This document shows positions 27,193 through 36,070 of a DNA stretch of 64,000 nucleotides, piece by piece. Each line of letters starts with the position of its first letter. Within the stretch, counting starts at the first letter, position 1. The notes under the pieces were generated by a model that had not been told where the DNA came from, ran no database searches, and was given only the letters and a program-made list of their open reading frames with translations. The DNA comes from Nitrospira sp. (GTDB lineage Bacteria > Nitrospirota > Nitrospiria > Nitrospirales > Nitrospiraceae). The DNA lies in contig VOPR01000025.1 of assembly GCA_009594995.1 (NCBI GenBank), forward strand, positions 86,705 to 150,704. Reading direction: 5' to 3'. The position numbers and the translations under genes are program-made.

Positions 27193-27771
27193 CTATTCAC
27201 CCGCGAGAAAACGTTTGAGGGCCTCCATCGGGACCAACCCAACCAGCACCTGTGCATCCGATCGTTGAAGCAGCGGCACCCCCTGATGTTCCGTCTCGCT
27301 CCACTGGTCACCCCAGTCCCTGAGCACCTGATCCACCGATCGAGCGATCGGTCCGACCAGCTCTGCGCCCGGCAATCCATAACGGTCCGCTTCCCGTTGC
27401 AACAGCCCTTCATCGGACAGATCCTGACCGTCGACCCAGAACAAGCGATAGATCGAACGGATGAAATCACGGGCGCGCAGAGGATCAGCACGCAACGCAC
27501 GAGCCGATACAGCAATGGCCGGTCGGGTATTGGGTTTTCCCTTCGGCACCGCAATGGTCAGTTCCGGTGCGAGCCGGCGAACCATCTCAACTTCCTGCCT
27601 CAATTCCGCCCCCAGATGCCCGGCCCACGTCACCATGGGCATAGGCAGGTGCGGTGCATGCTGCACACCCTGCCATGCGATCTCATCCATTACCCCAAGC
27701 GCATGGAGACGCTCATGCATCGCATAACAAAAGGGGCAGTTGAAGTCGCTATAGAGTCGGCACTGCTTCAT
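27193..27771 (-). CDS. DsbA-family thioredoxin-like oxidoreductase
   Basis: 192 aa from the ATG at 27771; a GTG seven codons upstream is possible and neither start has a good ribosome-binding site. The active site CPFC lies at the N-terminus (LYSDFNCPFCYAMHERL). A helical insertion follows and the cis-Pro loop region is near QGVPLL. The layout matches the FrnE/2-hydroxychromene-2-carboxylate isomerase branch of DsbA-like proteins. With no signal peptide it would act in the cytoplasm as a thiol oxidoreductase or glutathione-dependent isomerase. Confidence 0.8.
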   Translation of the reverse strand: MKQCRLYSDFNCPFCYAMHERLHALGVMDEIAWQGVQHAPHLPMPMVTWAGHLGAELRQEVEMVRRLAPELTIAVPKGKPNTRPAIAVSARALRADPLRARDFIRSIYRLFWVDGQDLSDEGLLQREADRYGLPGAELVGPIARSVDQVLRDWGDQWSETEHQGVPLLQRSDAQVLVGLVPMEALKRFLAGE

Positions 27772-27819
27772 GGCGGCACACAGAATCCGCACCTTGTGAA
27801 AGACAAATAGCTCCTCGCT

Positions 27820-28632
27820 CTAGGGAACAATGGCGATAATGCGCACCGGCGCCCCTGTGCCGCCGGCGATTTTCATCGGGAGCGCGATCAGAGTGGCACC
27901 GGCAGCCGGAACTTCCTCGAGTCGGGCCATGTTCTCAAGACCATACAGTCCGGCGCCATTGACGATCCGATGCACGACAAAATCCTGGGAGGGTCCATAG
28001 TCGATGCTGGGTGTATCGATCCCGATTCCGGAAACATGCCGCTCGGCCACCAGAAATTCCGCGACGTCTTTTGAGAAGCCGGGAAAATGTAGCGTCGTCG
28101 GCACATCCGGTGTCGCGCTCCCGAAGTACCGCTCGCGATCACTCCAATGCAGCCCCCAACCAGTCAACATCATGACGATGGCACCCGCGGGGATGGCCCC
28201 ATGCGCGGCTTCCCACCGATGTAGGTCCGCCAGGGAAAGACGATAGTCACGATCTTCGCCCACTGCAGCACGGACATCGAGCACCACCGCCGGCCCTATC
28301 AATTGTTCGACTGGAATGCCGTCGATCCCCACTTGTCCCTGCGCAAAATGGATGGGCGCATCCATGTGAGTTCCGGCATGCTCGGACAGTACAACCTGCC
28401 CGGTGGCATACCAGGCTTCGGTGTCCGTGCCGCCACGCTCCGTGGAATTCCGGTGAAAGGGAGGATTGCTCGGCCAGACCTGAGTGGATTCATCGAACGT
28501 GTAGGTGAGGTCAATTAAGCGTGGAGCGGCCTCGATGGCGCCGCACCACCCGGCGACCACTATGGGAGCGATCACGCATGCCATCAAAGCAGGGATGCGA
28601 GCCCAACCAAACCCATCGTTCTTCTCTTCCAT
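27820..28632 (-). CDS. Cyclase-family (kynurenine formamidase-like) hydrolase, exported
   Basis: 270 aa from the ATG at 28632, preceded by GAGGGG; the frame is open to 28680. A hydrophobic leader (ALMACVIAPIVVAGWCGAIEA) suggests export or anchoring. The metal-binding motif of the cyclase superfamily is complete (SEHAGTHMDAPIHF), and VLDVRA and MMLTGWGLHWSD follow as in the family. These enzymes hydrolyse cyclic amides or formamides. It is divergent from the RuBisCO-like gene across a gap that holds a perfect palindrome. Confidence 0.82.
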   Translation of the reverse strand: MEEKNDGFGWARIPALMACVIAPIVVAGWCGAIEAAPRLIDLTYTFDESTQVWPSNPPFHRNSTERGGTDTEAWYATGQVVLSEHAGTHMDAPIHFAQGQVGIDGIPVEQLIGPAVVLDVRAAVGEDRDYRLSLADLHRWEAAHGAIPAGAIVMMLTGWGLHWSDRERYFGSATPDVPTTLHFPGFSKDVAEFLVAERHVSGIGIDTPSIDYGPSQDFVVHRIVNGAGLYGLENMARLEEVPAAGATLIALPMKIAGGTGAPVRIIAIVP

Positions 28633-28690
28633 GGTCCCCTCACAGAGATACACAGCCTCATAGGCCCCCGTATCGAACATGCCCTGGCAC

Positions 28691-28715
28691 TACCGTATCG
28701 GGCGCGGATACGGTA
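28691..28715. promoter_or_regulatory. Palindromic operator candidate between divergent genes
   Basis: TACCGTATC and GATACGGTA are perfect 9 bp inverted arms around a 7 bp GC spacer. The site is 42 bp before the RuBisCO-like ATG and 59 bp before the cyclase ATG, so one regulator could serve both genes. Confidence 0.45.
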
Positions 28716-28756
28716 CCCTCTCACCGCCCGGAAGTGCAACGGGGAAGGAGGCACAG

Positions 28757-29905
28757 ATGCCGGCTCAGGACGCCCAGTTTTCTGGACAACGTTTCTCAGT
28801 GGAATATCACATTCAAGGCTCGCATGAAGAAGCGCGCCGGCGGGCAGAGCTACTCTGTATCGATCAGACAGTAGAAGCCGCTGATCACGTCATCCCCCCG
28901 GGTGCAATTCGGGATCATCTTCTGGGTCGGATGGTTCACCTTGAGGCGTTGAACTCCGTGGCCCACCGTGCCGTCCTGACCTTTCCCGTTGAGCTCCTGG
29001 ACGGGACCATGGGTACCCTCCTGCATATGTGTCTTGGCATCGGTGGCTTACAAAGCGGCGTCCGCCTCACCGACATGTTGCTGCCGGATGAAGTCCTTGC
29101 CCGTCTGGCCGGCGCCCGCTATGGATCACGAGGACTTCGAGCCAGGCTCCACGTTCCGACACGGCCGCTTGTATGCGCAGTCCTCAAGCCACTCGGCCTT
29201 GCTCCGCAAGAACTGGCCGCACTGGCCTATGAATTTGCCTTGGGCGGAGTGGATCTGATCAAAGACGATCAAAGCTTAGGTGATCACCCATTTTGCCGAT
29301 TTGACGAACGCGTCAGCCGTTGCGCAGAAGCGATTGAAAGAGCATCCCGACAGACCGGAAAACCCTGTCTGTACGCTCCACATATTTCAGGCCCCTGGCC
29401 GCTGCTGTTCGAACGGGCCAAGTTGGCGCAAGAAGTCGGCGGCGGCGCCCTCCTGATCTGTCCCGGCCTCACAGGGTATGACGCCATGGCCTCTCTGGCC
29501 GGCCTCTCTTCCCCTTCCTTGCCCCTCATCGCGCACCCGGATTTTCTCGGCAGCCATTACGTAAATCCCGACAGCGGCATCGCACCGGCGGTTCTCTTCG
29601 GACTGCTCCCCAGACTGACCGGCGCAGACGTCTCCATTTACCCCACCTTCGGATTGAACTATCCGATCTCCGAGGAAGATTGCCGTGGTATTGCCCGCCT
29701 CTGCCGGGAAAAACTTGGCTCCTGCCACCCCATCTTTCCGACCGCTGCAGGCAGAATGAATTCGTCGCGAATTTCAGAAATGATTTCCCTGTACGGTCAG
29801 GACGTGGTCTTCATTCTCGGTAGCGACTTGCGGCGGGACCCAACACAGATCCGCACGGCCTGCCGGGAATTTATTGATTGCCTGGAAAGGAACCACGACA
29901 CATAA
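28757..29905 (+). CDS. RuBisCO-like protein (form IV)
   Basis: 382 aa from the ATG at 28757, with AAGGAGG just upstream. It aligns with the large-subunit barrel: VCAVLKPLGLAPQE in strand 1, GGVDLIKDDQ at the carbamylation site (K169, D170, D171), CLYAPHISG, and GADVSIYPTFGLNYP near the end. Against true RuBisCO, the metal-binding Glu is replaced by Gln172, KPKLGL is shortened to KPLGL (second Lys lost), and the loop-6 Lys is absent. CO2 fixation is therefore not expected. An enolase or isomerase role in sulfur or methionine salvage chemistry is possible. Confidence 0.88.
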   Translation: MPAQDAQFSGQRFSVEYHIQGSHEEARRRAELLCIDQTVEAADHVIPPGAIRDHLLGRMVHLEALNSVAHRAVLTFPVELLDGTMGTLLHMCLGIGGLQSGVRLTDMLLPDEVLARLAGARYGSRGLRARLHVPTRPLVCAVLKPLGLAPQELAALAYEFALGGVDLIKDDQSLGDHPFCRFDERVSRCAEAIERASRQTGKPCLYAPHISGPWPLLFERAKLAQEVGGGALLICPGLTGYDAMASLAGLSSPSLPLIAHPDFLGSHYVNPDSGIAPAVLFGLLPRLTGADVSIYPTFGLNYPISEEDCRGIARLCREKLGSCHPIFPTAAGRMNSSRISEMISLYGQDVVFILGSDLRRDPTQIRTACREFIDCLERNHDT

Positions 29906-29951
29906 TTTCATACCTACTTTATCTGTTCATATATGAGATGTAACCACTTGA

Positions 29952-29970
29952 TTCGTAATATATTTACGAA
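29952..29970. promoter_or_regulatory. AT-rich palindrome
   Basis: TTCGTAA-TATAT-TTACGAA, perfect 7 bp arms, in a 258 bp AT-rich gap between the RuBisCO-like gene and the HD-GYP gene. It could be an operator or part of the promoter of the gene at 30164. The rest of this gap shows nothing else. Confidence 0.3.
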
Positions 29971-30163
29971 CATTGATCAAGCACTCTCACCACAACGCTT
30001 TCGGCGTAATCCGGCTTTGCAGACAGATTGATCTCGCGAAGATCACTGGAATAAAGCATTGTGCTTTCCACTATTTCGTCAAGTTTCATAGGTCCCGCTC
30101 CGATACAGGCCATAGTTCAATGTTCCTAGGTACGTCCAAAATCTTCGCCCACATAGACAATCA

Positions 30164-31504
30164 ATGGCCGTAGTCAAAACATCCGACGAGTCAAGAACCC
30201 TCGACAAGTCCGACACGATGGTGCTCAGTCCCAACGCCCTTCGCGTGGGCATGTACGTCGATCTGAATTGCTCCTGGTTTAAACATCCCTTTCCCCGGCG
30301 AACGTTCAAACTCACCTCTGAAAGCCAAATCGTCACGATTAAGGGGCTTGGTCTGAACACGGTGCTGGTCTATCCGCGGGAATCGGATCTGGAGATCGAC
30401 GCGGAAGGGTCTCCCGTTGAAGAAGCTCCAGCCACAACCACGGCTCAAGAGACAGAGGCGGACACAGCTCTGGAGGAAGCCGCTTCTTCGAAGCAGACAC
30501 CGCCGGCAGACGAGGACCTCCCAACCCACGGCGATTATCATCAGGCGGTTGAACTCGCCTCCGAGACCTATCGACAGCTGCTCGGAACGAGCTCGCAGAT
30601 GATGAAAGATCTCTCGACCGGCTCCGAGGAAGGAATGCGCTCGGCAGAGTCCATGATCAGTGGACTCAGTACCCTGCTCACCAACACCGAAGCCGCCGGC
30701 ACAGTGGCCAGCGCCCTGGACCCGGAAGATGTCGGCAACGCCACAGTCCTTCACGCCTTAAATGTGGCAACTCTGTCCATGATGGTCGCGCAACAATTTG
30801 ACATCGATCAGGATGCCATGCAGATGATCGGCATGGCAGGGCTGTTGCTCGATATCGGAGAACAACGCTTACCAAAGCACATCCTGGAGACCCGCGCGCG
30901 CCGTTCCGAAGCGGAAAATGTGAAGTACCAACTGCATCCGTACCTCGGCGTGGAGATGCTGCGAAACTACCCGGGATTTCCCGAGGAGGTGCTTGACGTC
31001 ATCCGCAGTCACCATGAACGGCTCGATGGTTCCGGGTATCCTGAAAAAATTAAAGGAGACCAGATTTCATTGCCCACGAGAATCGTCAGTGCCGTTGATC
31101 ACTACGACACCCTGGTCAACAGTTTGTATGCCGAGGAAGCGCTTTCACCGGCCGAGGCACTGGCCACCATGTTCAAACATCAGAAACAGCAGTTTTCAAC
31201 TGACGTCGTGGTGGCCCTGATCCACACGTTGGGCGTATATCCGCCAGGAACGGTGGTTTCCCTGTCTGACGGGTCATTCGGCCTCGTCCTGAACATTAAC
31301 TTCCAGAATCGTTTGAAGCCGCTCGTGCTCATTTACCATCAGGTTCCGCCCGAACAACCTCACACCGTTGATCTTCTGGCAGAGCCGGCTCTCACCATCC
31401 TTCGGGCAATGCCTCGCGAGGAACTACCTCGCCCCATCGTGGACTATTTCCGACTGAAACGGTGGACCGGTTATTTCATTCAATCCACCATGCGCACAGC
31501 CTGA
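30164..31504 (+). CDS. HD-GYP-like protein with degenerate HD motif
   Basis: 446 aa. The N-terminus is a DUF3391-type domain (PNALRVGMYVDLNCSWFKHP). An acidic Ala/Glu/Thr linker spans residues about 85-125. The HD-GYP fold follows, with an early metal His in VLHALNVATL and an intact HHERLDGSGYP. The defining HDxGK is changed to LDIGE (L229-D230-I-G-E233). Loss of the His and Lys should weaken or abolish c-di-GMP hydrolysis, leaving a possible binding or scaffold role. Both flanking genes on the plus strand are separate transcription units by spacing. Confidence 0.82.
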   Translation: MAVVKTSDESRTLDKSDTMVLSPNALRVGMYVDLNCSWFKHPFPRRTFKLTSESQIVTIKGLGLNTVLVYPRESDLEIDAEGSPVEEAPATTTAQETEADTALEEAASSKQTPPADEDLPTHGDYHQAVELASETYRQLLGTSSQMMKDLSTGSEEGMRSAESMISGLSTLLTNTEAAGTVASALDPEDVGNATVLHALNVATLSMMVAQQFDIDQDAMQMIGMAGLLLDIGEQRLPKHILETRARRSEAENVKYQLHPYLGVEMLRNYPGFPEEVLDVIRSHHERLDGSGYPEKIKGDQISLPTRIVSAVDHYDTLVNSLYAEEALSPAEALATMFKHQKQQFSTDVVVALIHTLGVYPPGTVVSLSDGSFGLVLNINFQNRLKPLVLIYHQVPPEQPHTVDLLAEPALTILRAMPREELPRPIVDYFRLKRWTGYFIQSTMRTA

Positions 31505-31573
31505 AGCACACCCAAGCCACGCAATCGGCCAGACGGCTGGCAGCCATGCCGCGCAGTATGGTATTTCCGAGGC

Positions 31574-33766
31574 ATGGCCAAACCGCGTGTCCTCCTCATC
31601 ATTCCCCCCCTCACGCAGTTGAATACACCCTATCCTGCGACGGCCTATCTCACCGGCTTCCTGCGTTCCAGGGGATATTCTGCGGACCAGGCCGATCTTG
31701 GGCTCGAAATGATTCTGCGCCTCTTCTCACGAGCCGGACTGCAGGAGGCGTTTCGCCGCATCAAGCAGGCTGATGCTCCCTGGCGCGGCGAGGTGCAGCA
31801 GTTCTTGGCGCTCGAAGACAGCTACCTCGCGACCATCGAACCAGTCATTGCCTTTCTTCAAGGAAAGGATCCCATGCTGGCGACTCACCTCGCCCGCCCC
31901 GGATTTCTTCCCGAAGGTCCCCGCTTTGCCGTCGGCCACCGCCCCGACGCAGGACACGTCACCTCCTCACCGTCCGACACCGCCCGGCATCGTGCCACGC
32001 TTTACATTGAAGACCTGACAGACCTTTTCCACGAAACGATTGCGCCGCACTTATATCTGAATCGGTACGCCGAACAGATCATGCAGACAACCTCCTCCTT
32101 CGATCAGATTGAGGCAGCGTTGGCTCGCCCCTTAAACCTCACCGACGAGATGTTGCTGGAGTCATTGTGGCCGCATCTCGCTCGCACCAGGCCTGACGTT
32201 GTTGGCCTCACCGTCCCCTTTCCCGGCAATCTCTTTGGCGCATTGAGAATCGCGCAGGCGATCAAGGCACGACAACCGAATACCGCCGTCGTCCTGGGCG
32301 GAGGGTATGTCAATACCGAACTGCGCCGATTGAACGAACCCCGGCTGTTTCAATTCGTGGACTACGTCACGCTCGACGACGGTGAACGTCCCTTCCTTTG
32401 CCTGCTCGACTTCCTGGCGGGAGGACGACCTCAAACCATGCTCCGCCGGACCTTTGTGCTGGGCCACGGGCGAGTGCTGTATCAGAATGGCAGTACCGAG
32501 CCAGACATCCCCATGCACGAACTGGGCACACCCACCTATGCCGGACTCCCATTGGGTCAATACGTGTCCATCCTCGACAGCCTCAACCCGATGCACCGCC
32601 TCTGGTCGGAAGGCCACTGGAACAAACTGACCGTTGCACACGGCTGCTATTGGAAGCAGTGCACCTTCTGCGATGTCGGCTTGAGCTACATCGCACGCTA
32701 TGAAATGACGCCGACCGACATCCTGATCCGGCAGATCGAATCTCTCACTCAGGAAACCGGGCAACGCGGTTTTCATTTCGTCGACGAGGCGGCGCCGCCG
32801 GCCGCGCTGAAGGCGTTGGCCCTTCGCCTGCTGGAAACAGGCCGGACGATCTCCTGGTGGGGCAATATTCGATTTGAGGAGGCCTTCTCGCCGGACCTGG
32901 CGAAGCTCTTGGCGGCATCCGGCTGCATCGCCCTTACCGCCGGGCTTGAAGCGGCCTCGGATCGCCTGCTCGAGCAGATGAAAAAAGGAATTACCGTGGA
33001 TCAAACGGCCAGGGTCGCCGCAGCATTTCGCCAGGCCGGTATCCTGGTCCACGCCTACTTGATGTATGGTTTACCCGGCGAGACCATCCCAGACACGGTG
33101 GATTCGCTGGAACGTGTGCGACAACTGTTTGCGCACAATCTTCTGCAATCCGCCTTCTGGCATAAATTCACGGCTACCGCCCATAGTCCGATTGGCCTCA
33201 ACCCGTCGAGGGAAGGCATCACTATTCTCGGACCTGTTTTCAGGGGATTTGCCGAAAACGATCTCCGTCATGCCGACCCCAATGCCACCTGCCCGGCCTG
33301 GCTTGGCGAAGGTCTCCGCACGGCTGTTCTGAACTACATTGAACAAGCAGGATTAACCGTTCCGGTACAACGCTGGTTTTCCCATTCCGTCAAACCATCC
33401 CGTGTACCGAGGGCCTGGCTTAGACAGGCGCTCGCCGATGTCCCCCAAGCGCCGCTCAGTGCCGAGCGACGTTGTGTTTGGATCGGTGGGCGTCCCGTGG
33501 TCGCAGCTATGCGAGGTGCGCGAATCAGAGTCATCCTGCCGACCAAGACGGAAGATTTCACAATCAGCCTCTCACCAGACCAGGTCGAGTGGTTGCTCAC
33601 CCTCTTGCAGGACTCGACGCCCTCTCCTCAGCGGACTAGCCACGACTATCCACGTATTGCCGAGGCCCGTCTGCACTTTCCCGGTACCGGCTCACGCGGA
33701 TTCGATCGATTCGCCAGGACCGCAGCCTGGCAACGTACCCGACAAGCGGGCTTACTCCTCATATAA
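31574..33766 (+). CDS. B12-binding radical SAM protein
   Basis: 730 aa. The N-terminal Rossmann-like B12-binding region has PRVLLIIPPL and VVGLTVPFPGNLFGALRIAQ, followed by VVLGGGYVNTE and YVTLDDGE. The radical-SAM cluster motif is C-x4-C-x2-C (HGCYWKQCTFCDV) instead of the usual C-x3-C-x2-C, as in a known branch of B12 radical-SAM enzymes with a CYWxxC start. GLEAASDRLLEQMKKG and YLMYGLPGET are barrel motifs of the superfamily. Reaction not predictable: methyl transfer or ring rearrangement are typical. No obvious substrate gene adjoins it. Confidence 0.85.
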   Translation: MAKPRVLLIIPPLTQLNTPYPATAYLTGFLRSRGYSADQADLGLEMILRLFSRAGLQEAFRRIKQADAPWRGEVQQFLALEDSYLATIEPVIAFLQGKDPMLATHLARPGFLPEGPRFAVGHRPDAGHVTSSPSDTARHRATLYIEDLTDLFHETIAPHLYLNRYAEQIMQTTSSFDQIEAALARPLNLTDEMLLESLWPHLARTRPDVVGLTVPFPGNLFGALRIAQAIKARQPNTAVVLGGGYVNTELRRLNEPRLFQFVDYVTLDDGERPFLCLLDFLAGGRPQTMLRRTFVLGHGRVLYQNGSTEPDIPMHELGTPTYAGLPLGQYVSILDSLNPMHRLWSEGHWNKLTVAHGCYWKQCTFCDVGLSYIARYEMTPTDILIRQIESLTQETGQRGFHFVDEAAPPAALKALALRLLETGRTISWWGNIRFEEAFSPDLAKLLAASGCIALTAGLEAASDRLLEQMKKGITVDQTARVAAAFRQAGILVHAYLMYGLPGETIPDTVDSLERVRQLFAHNLLQSAFWHKFTATAHSPIGLNPSREGITILGPVFRGFAENDLRHADPNATCPAWLGEGLRTAVLNYIEQAGLTVPVQRWFSHSVKPSRVPRAWLRQALADVPQAPLSAERRCVWIGGRPVVAAMRGARIRVILPTKTEDFTISLSPDQVEWLLTLLQDSTPSPQRTSHDYPRIAEARLHFPGTGSRGFDRFARTAAWQRTRQAGLLLI

Positions 33767-33960
33767 CCAATTTCTCCCGCGCCCTCTCTTCAGTACTTCT
33801 AGAGAAGCCTCACCCTCGCGCCGTACTGACAGCCCTCTCACACATTCCACGCAGGCGCCTCATTGCGCGACAACTGTCCACCCCTGACACAGCCACGTCC
33901 ATCGCTTGTAGTACAGAATACGATTTTTGCGTAACCAGGCAGAAATTGCCCGATAACCTG

Positions 33961-33989
33961 TTGACATGCGTGCGTACTTCCACTACATG
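33961..33989 (+). promoter_or_regulatory. Candidate promoter of the PEP-CTERM gene
   Basis: TTGACA, a 17 bp spacer and TACATG (a weak -10) lie 42 bp before the ATG at 34031. The rest of the 264 bp gap after the radical SAM gene shows no gene. Confidence 0.35.
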
Positions 33990-34030
33990 TGGTGCCTACG
34001 TATGAATTCATTTTACGGAGGATTCGTCTT

Positions 34031-34864
34031 ATGATCAGCCCACGATTGCTAACCCTTTTGATGGCGACCGGTGTTCTGTGTTCCGCGCCACTCTCGGCTT
34101 CAGCCATCGCCGTTTACTCGTCCTCCGGTCCGAATGCCGCCTCGATTCAGGGTTCCGTTGAGGGCTTCAGAGCGGATCTCGGATCGAATAACGGTGTGGG
34201 CGGCACGGCTGCCAGCGGTCGCCGCGAAATCAACTGGGATGGAGTTCCCGCCAACTTCTCCGATCCGAATAATCTTCCCGGAAATTTCTTCAACTCCAAT
34301 TCAGCACGCGGAGCTGTGTTTGAGACACCGGGAACAGGGTTCAAGGTGAGTGCGAACTCCGGCGTCGCCGGAACCCCGGAGCGGTTCGGCAGCATCAATC
34401 CTTCGTTTCCCTCAAGCTTTTCCGTGTTCAGTTCGCAGAAGCTGTTTACCGCTATCGACAGCAACATTGTCGACGTGAAATTCTTTGTTCCCGGGACTAC
34501 GCAGGCCGCCAATGTGCGCGGATTCGGATCCGTCTTCACCGATGTGGATTTGTCCGGCCCGACCACAGTCGAGTTCTTTGACATGAATAACAATCTGCTG
34601 TCCAAACAAACCGTCCTCAACACGCCGGGCGCTACGAGCCTCTCGTTTCTGGGTGTCTCCTTGGAGCAGGCCATCATTAACCGCGTGAGAATTACCGCCG
34701 GAAATGCCGCCCTCTCAAATTTGGATGGCTTTGATTTTGTCGCGATGGATGATTTCATCTATGGTGAGCCGCAAGCCGTACCGGCACCTGCGGCCGTCCT
34801 TCTATTCGGCAGTGGATTGGCAGCCCTGGTATGGGCACGCCGGAGATCTTTGCTGCCCGAATAA
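34031..34864 (+). CDS. PEP-CTERM sorting-domain protein
   Basis: 277 aa from the ATG at 34031 with ACGGAGG 9 nt upstream. A signal peptide (LLMATGVLCSAPLSASA) is followed by a Ser/Asn/Gly-rich beta-sandwich-like body. The C-terminus is the PEP-CTERM sorting signal: VPAPAAVLLFGSGLAALVW then ARRRS. Such proteins are cut by an exosortase and released to the surface or exopolysaccharide matrix. No exosortase gene is in the window. A strong terminator follows at 34894. Confidence 0.88.
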   Translation: MISPRLLTLLMATGVLCSAPLSASAIAVYSSSGPNAASIQGSVEGFRADLGSNNGVGGTAASGRREINWDGVPANFSDPNNLPGNFFNSNSARGAVFETPGTGFKVSANSGVAGTPERFGSINPSFPSSFSVFSSQKLFTAIDSNIVDVKFFVPGTTQAANVRGFGSVFTDVDLSGPTTVEFFDMNNNLLSKQTVLNTPGATSLSFLGVSLEQAIINRVRITAGNAALSNLDGFDFVAMDDFIYGEPQAVPAPAAVLLFGSGLAALVWARRRSLLPE

Positions 34865-34893
34865 TCTGTCCTCCACGCGTTTTTCACGCAGAG

Positions 34894-34921
34894 CGGGGAG
34901 CCGGCCAAGGTCGGCTCCCCG
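34894..34921 (+). terminator. Terminator after the PEP-CTERM gene
   Basis: CGGGGAGCCG and CGGCTCCCCG form a perfect 10 bp stem with an 8 nt loop, followed by TTCTACTTT. It resembles the hairpin at 54977 (shared GCCG-xxAAGGT-CGGC core). Confidence 0.75.
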
Positions 34922-35164
34922 TTCTACTTTCAGCACCCTCAGATCCCCGTTGACCTGCCTAGCAGGGACGGACTCCCCTGACGTAGCACTTCAATGAATT
35001 TTTCCCTTCATTACGTCTGGCGCACCGAGGTGTAGCCCCACCAGATGAGTGGGAGCCAGCTATGGTATGACATTCCACTAGGAGTGCGATCAGGAGAAGA
35101 AGCCCTCTGGCCGGTGCGGTTACGTGAGGCACGTATGAGTCGCGGACACCTGCCACTCATACGA
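34922..35164. other. Gene-free stretch with a closed inverted repeat
   Basis: No credible gene. ATGAGTGG (35045-35052) and CCACTCAT (35153-35160) are perfect inverted arms enclosing 100 bp that contain further short pairings. It could be a structured RNA or a decayed element. No match to group II intron domain V or to an attC site could be sustained. Confidence 0.35.
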
Positions 35165-35198
35165 CAAGAGGAGCCGACCGGATGGCCGACTCCTCTTG
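35165..35198 (-). terminator. Terminator of the peroxiredoxin gene
   Basis: CAAGAGGAG and CTCCTCTTG form a 9 bp outer stem, extended inward by mostly paired GC bases around GGAT. It lies 24 bp after the peroxiredoxin stop on the minus strand. Confidence 0.55.
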
Positions 35199-35222
35199 CT
35201 CTGCGCGCAGAAGAAACTGTCT

Positions 35223-35858
35223 CTACTTATTGGGTTGCGGAGTCAATCGCAGATACGGTTTCACTGACTTGAACCCCTTGGGGAACAGGGTCTTGGCTTC
35301 GGCATCGTTCACCGCCGGGGTAATGATGCAATCCTGCCCGTCTTTCCAGTTCACCGGGGTCGCCACCTTATACTTCGCGGTCAACTGCAGGGAATCGACG
35401 ACCCGCAGCAATTCATCGAAATTTCTTCCGCAAGACGCCGGATAGGTGAGCATCAGCTTGATCTTCTTGTCCGGCCCGATCACAAACACCGATCGCACGG
35501 TCATGCTATCCAGAGAATTCGGGTGGATCATATCGTACAGGTTGGCCACCTTCTTCTCGGGGTCGGCAATGATGGGATAGGTCACCGTGCAGTTCTGCGT
35601 TTCGTTGATATCCTTCATCCAGCCGCGATGAGAATCCAGCGGGTCCACACTGATCGCCAGAATTTTGACTCCACGCTTGTCGAACTCACCCTTGATTCTG
35701 GCCATGTAGCCCAATTCGGTCGTGCACACCGGGGTATAGTCCTTGGGATGGGAAAACAAAATCCCCCACCCGTTCCCCAGCCATTCATGAAAGTTGACAG
35801 TCCCGTCCGTCGTTTCTGCTGTAAAGTTTGGGGCGTCATCGCCCAATCGTAATCCCAT
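35223..35858 (-). CDS. 1-Cys peroxiredoxin (Prx6 type)
   Basis: 211 aa from the ATG at 35858 with AAGGAGG before it. The peroxidatic motif is HPKDYTPVCTTELG. ISVDPLDSHRGWMKDI and MLTYPASCGRNFDELLRVVDSLQ mark the Prx6 subfamily, and the long C-terminal domain ends in KGFKSVKPYLRLTP. No canonical resolving Cys pair is needed in this group. It reduces hydrogen peroxide and alkyl hydroperoxides in the cytoplasm. It stands alone and has its own terminator. Confidence 0.93.
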   Translation of the reverse strand: MGLRLGDDAPNFTAETTDGTVNFHEWLGNGWGILFSHPKDYTPVCTTELGYMARIKGEFDKRGVKILAISVDPLDSHRGWMKDINETQNCTVTYPIIADPEKKVANLYDMIHPNSLDSMTVRSVFVIGPDKKIKLMLTYPASCGRNFDELLRVVDSLQLTAKYKVATPVNWKDGQDCIITPAVNDAEAKTLFPKGFKSVKPYLRLTPQPNK

Positions 35859-36070
35859 GGCTTCCTCCTTGAAAATTCGGTCAAATGTGATGAGCAACAC
35901 GGCACATGAGCGCCCAGAAGCTGGTTAAGAGTACCGTTTCTGAAGAGCAGGGTGCAAGCAGGAAGCTGTCCTAGAGGGGTCCCGGGCGCGGCGAAGGCGA
36001 AAAAGACCGGCGGCCCCTCAAGTTTTGGCTCCTGCCTCCGATAAGAAAGCCAGGTGCCCGAGGAGACCTC

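Noticed and set aside
32162..33052. 296-codon frame antisense to the radical SAM gene
   Set aside because: Shadow frame; the plus-strand protein carries all the motifs.
34922..35160. Integron attC site or group II intron remnant
   Set aside because: Neither the attC R'' and R' boxes nor a domain V sequence is present.
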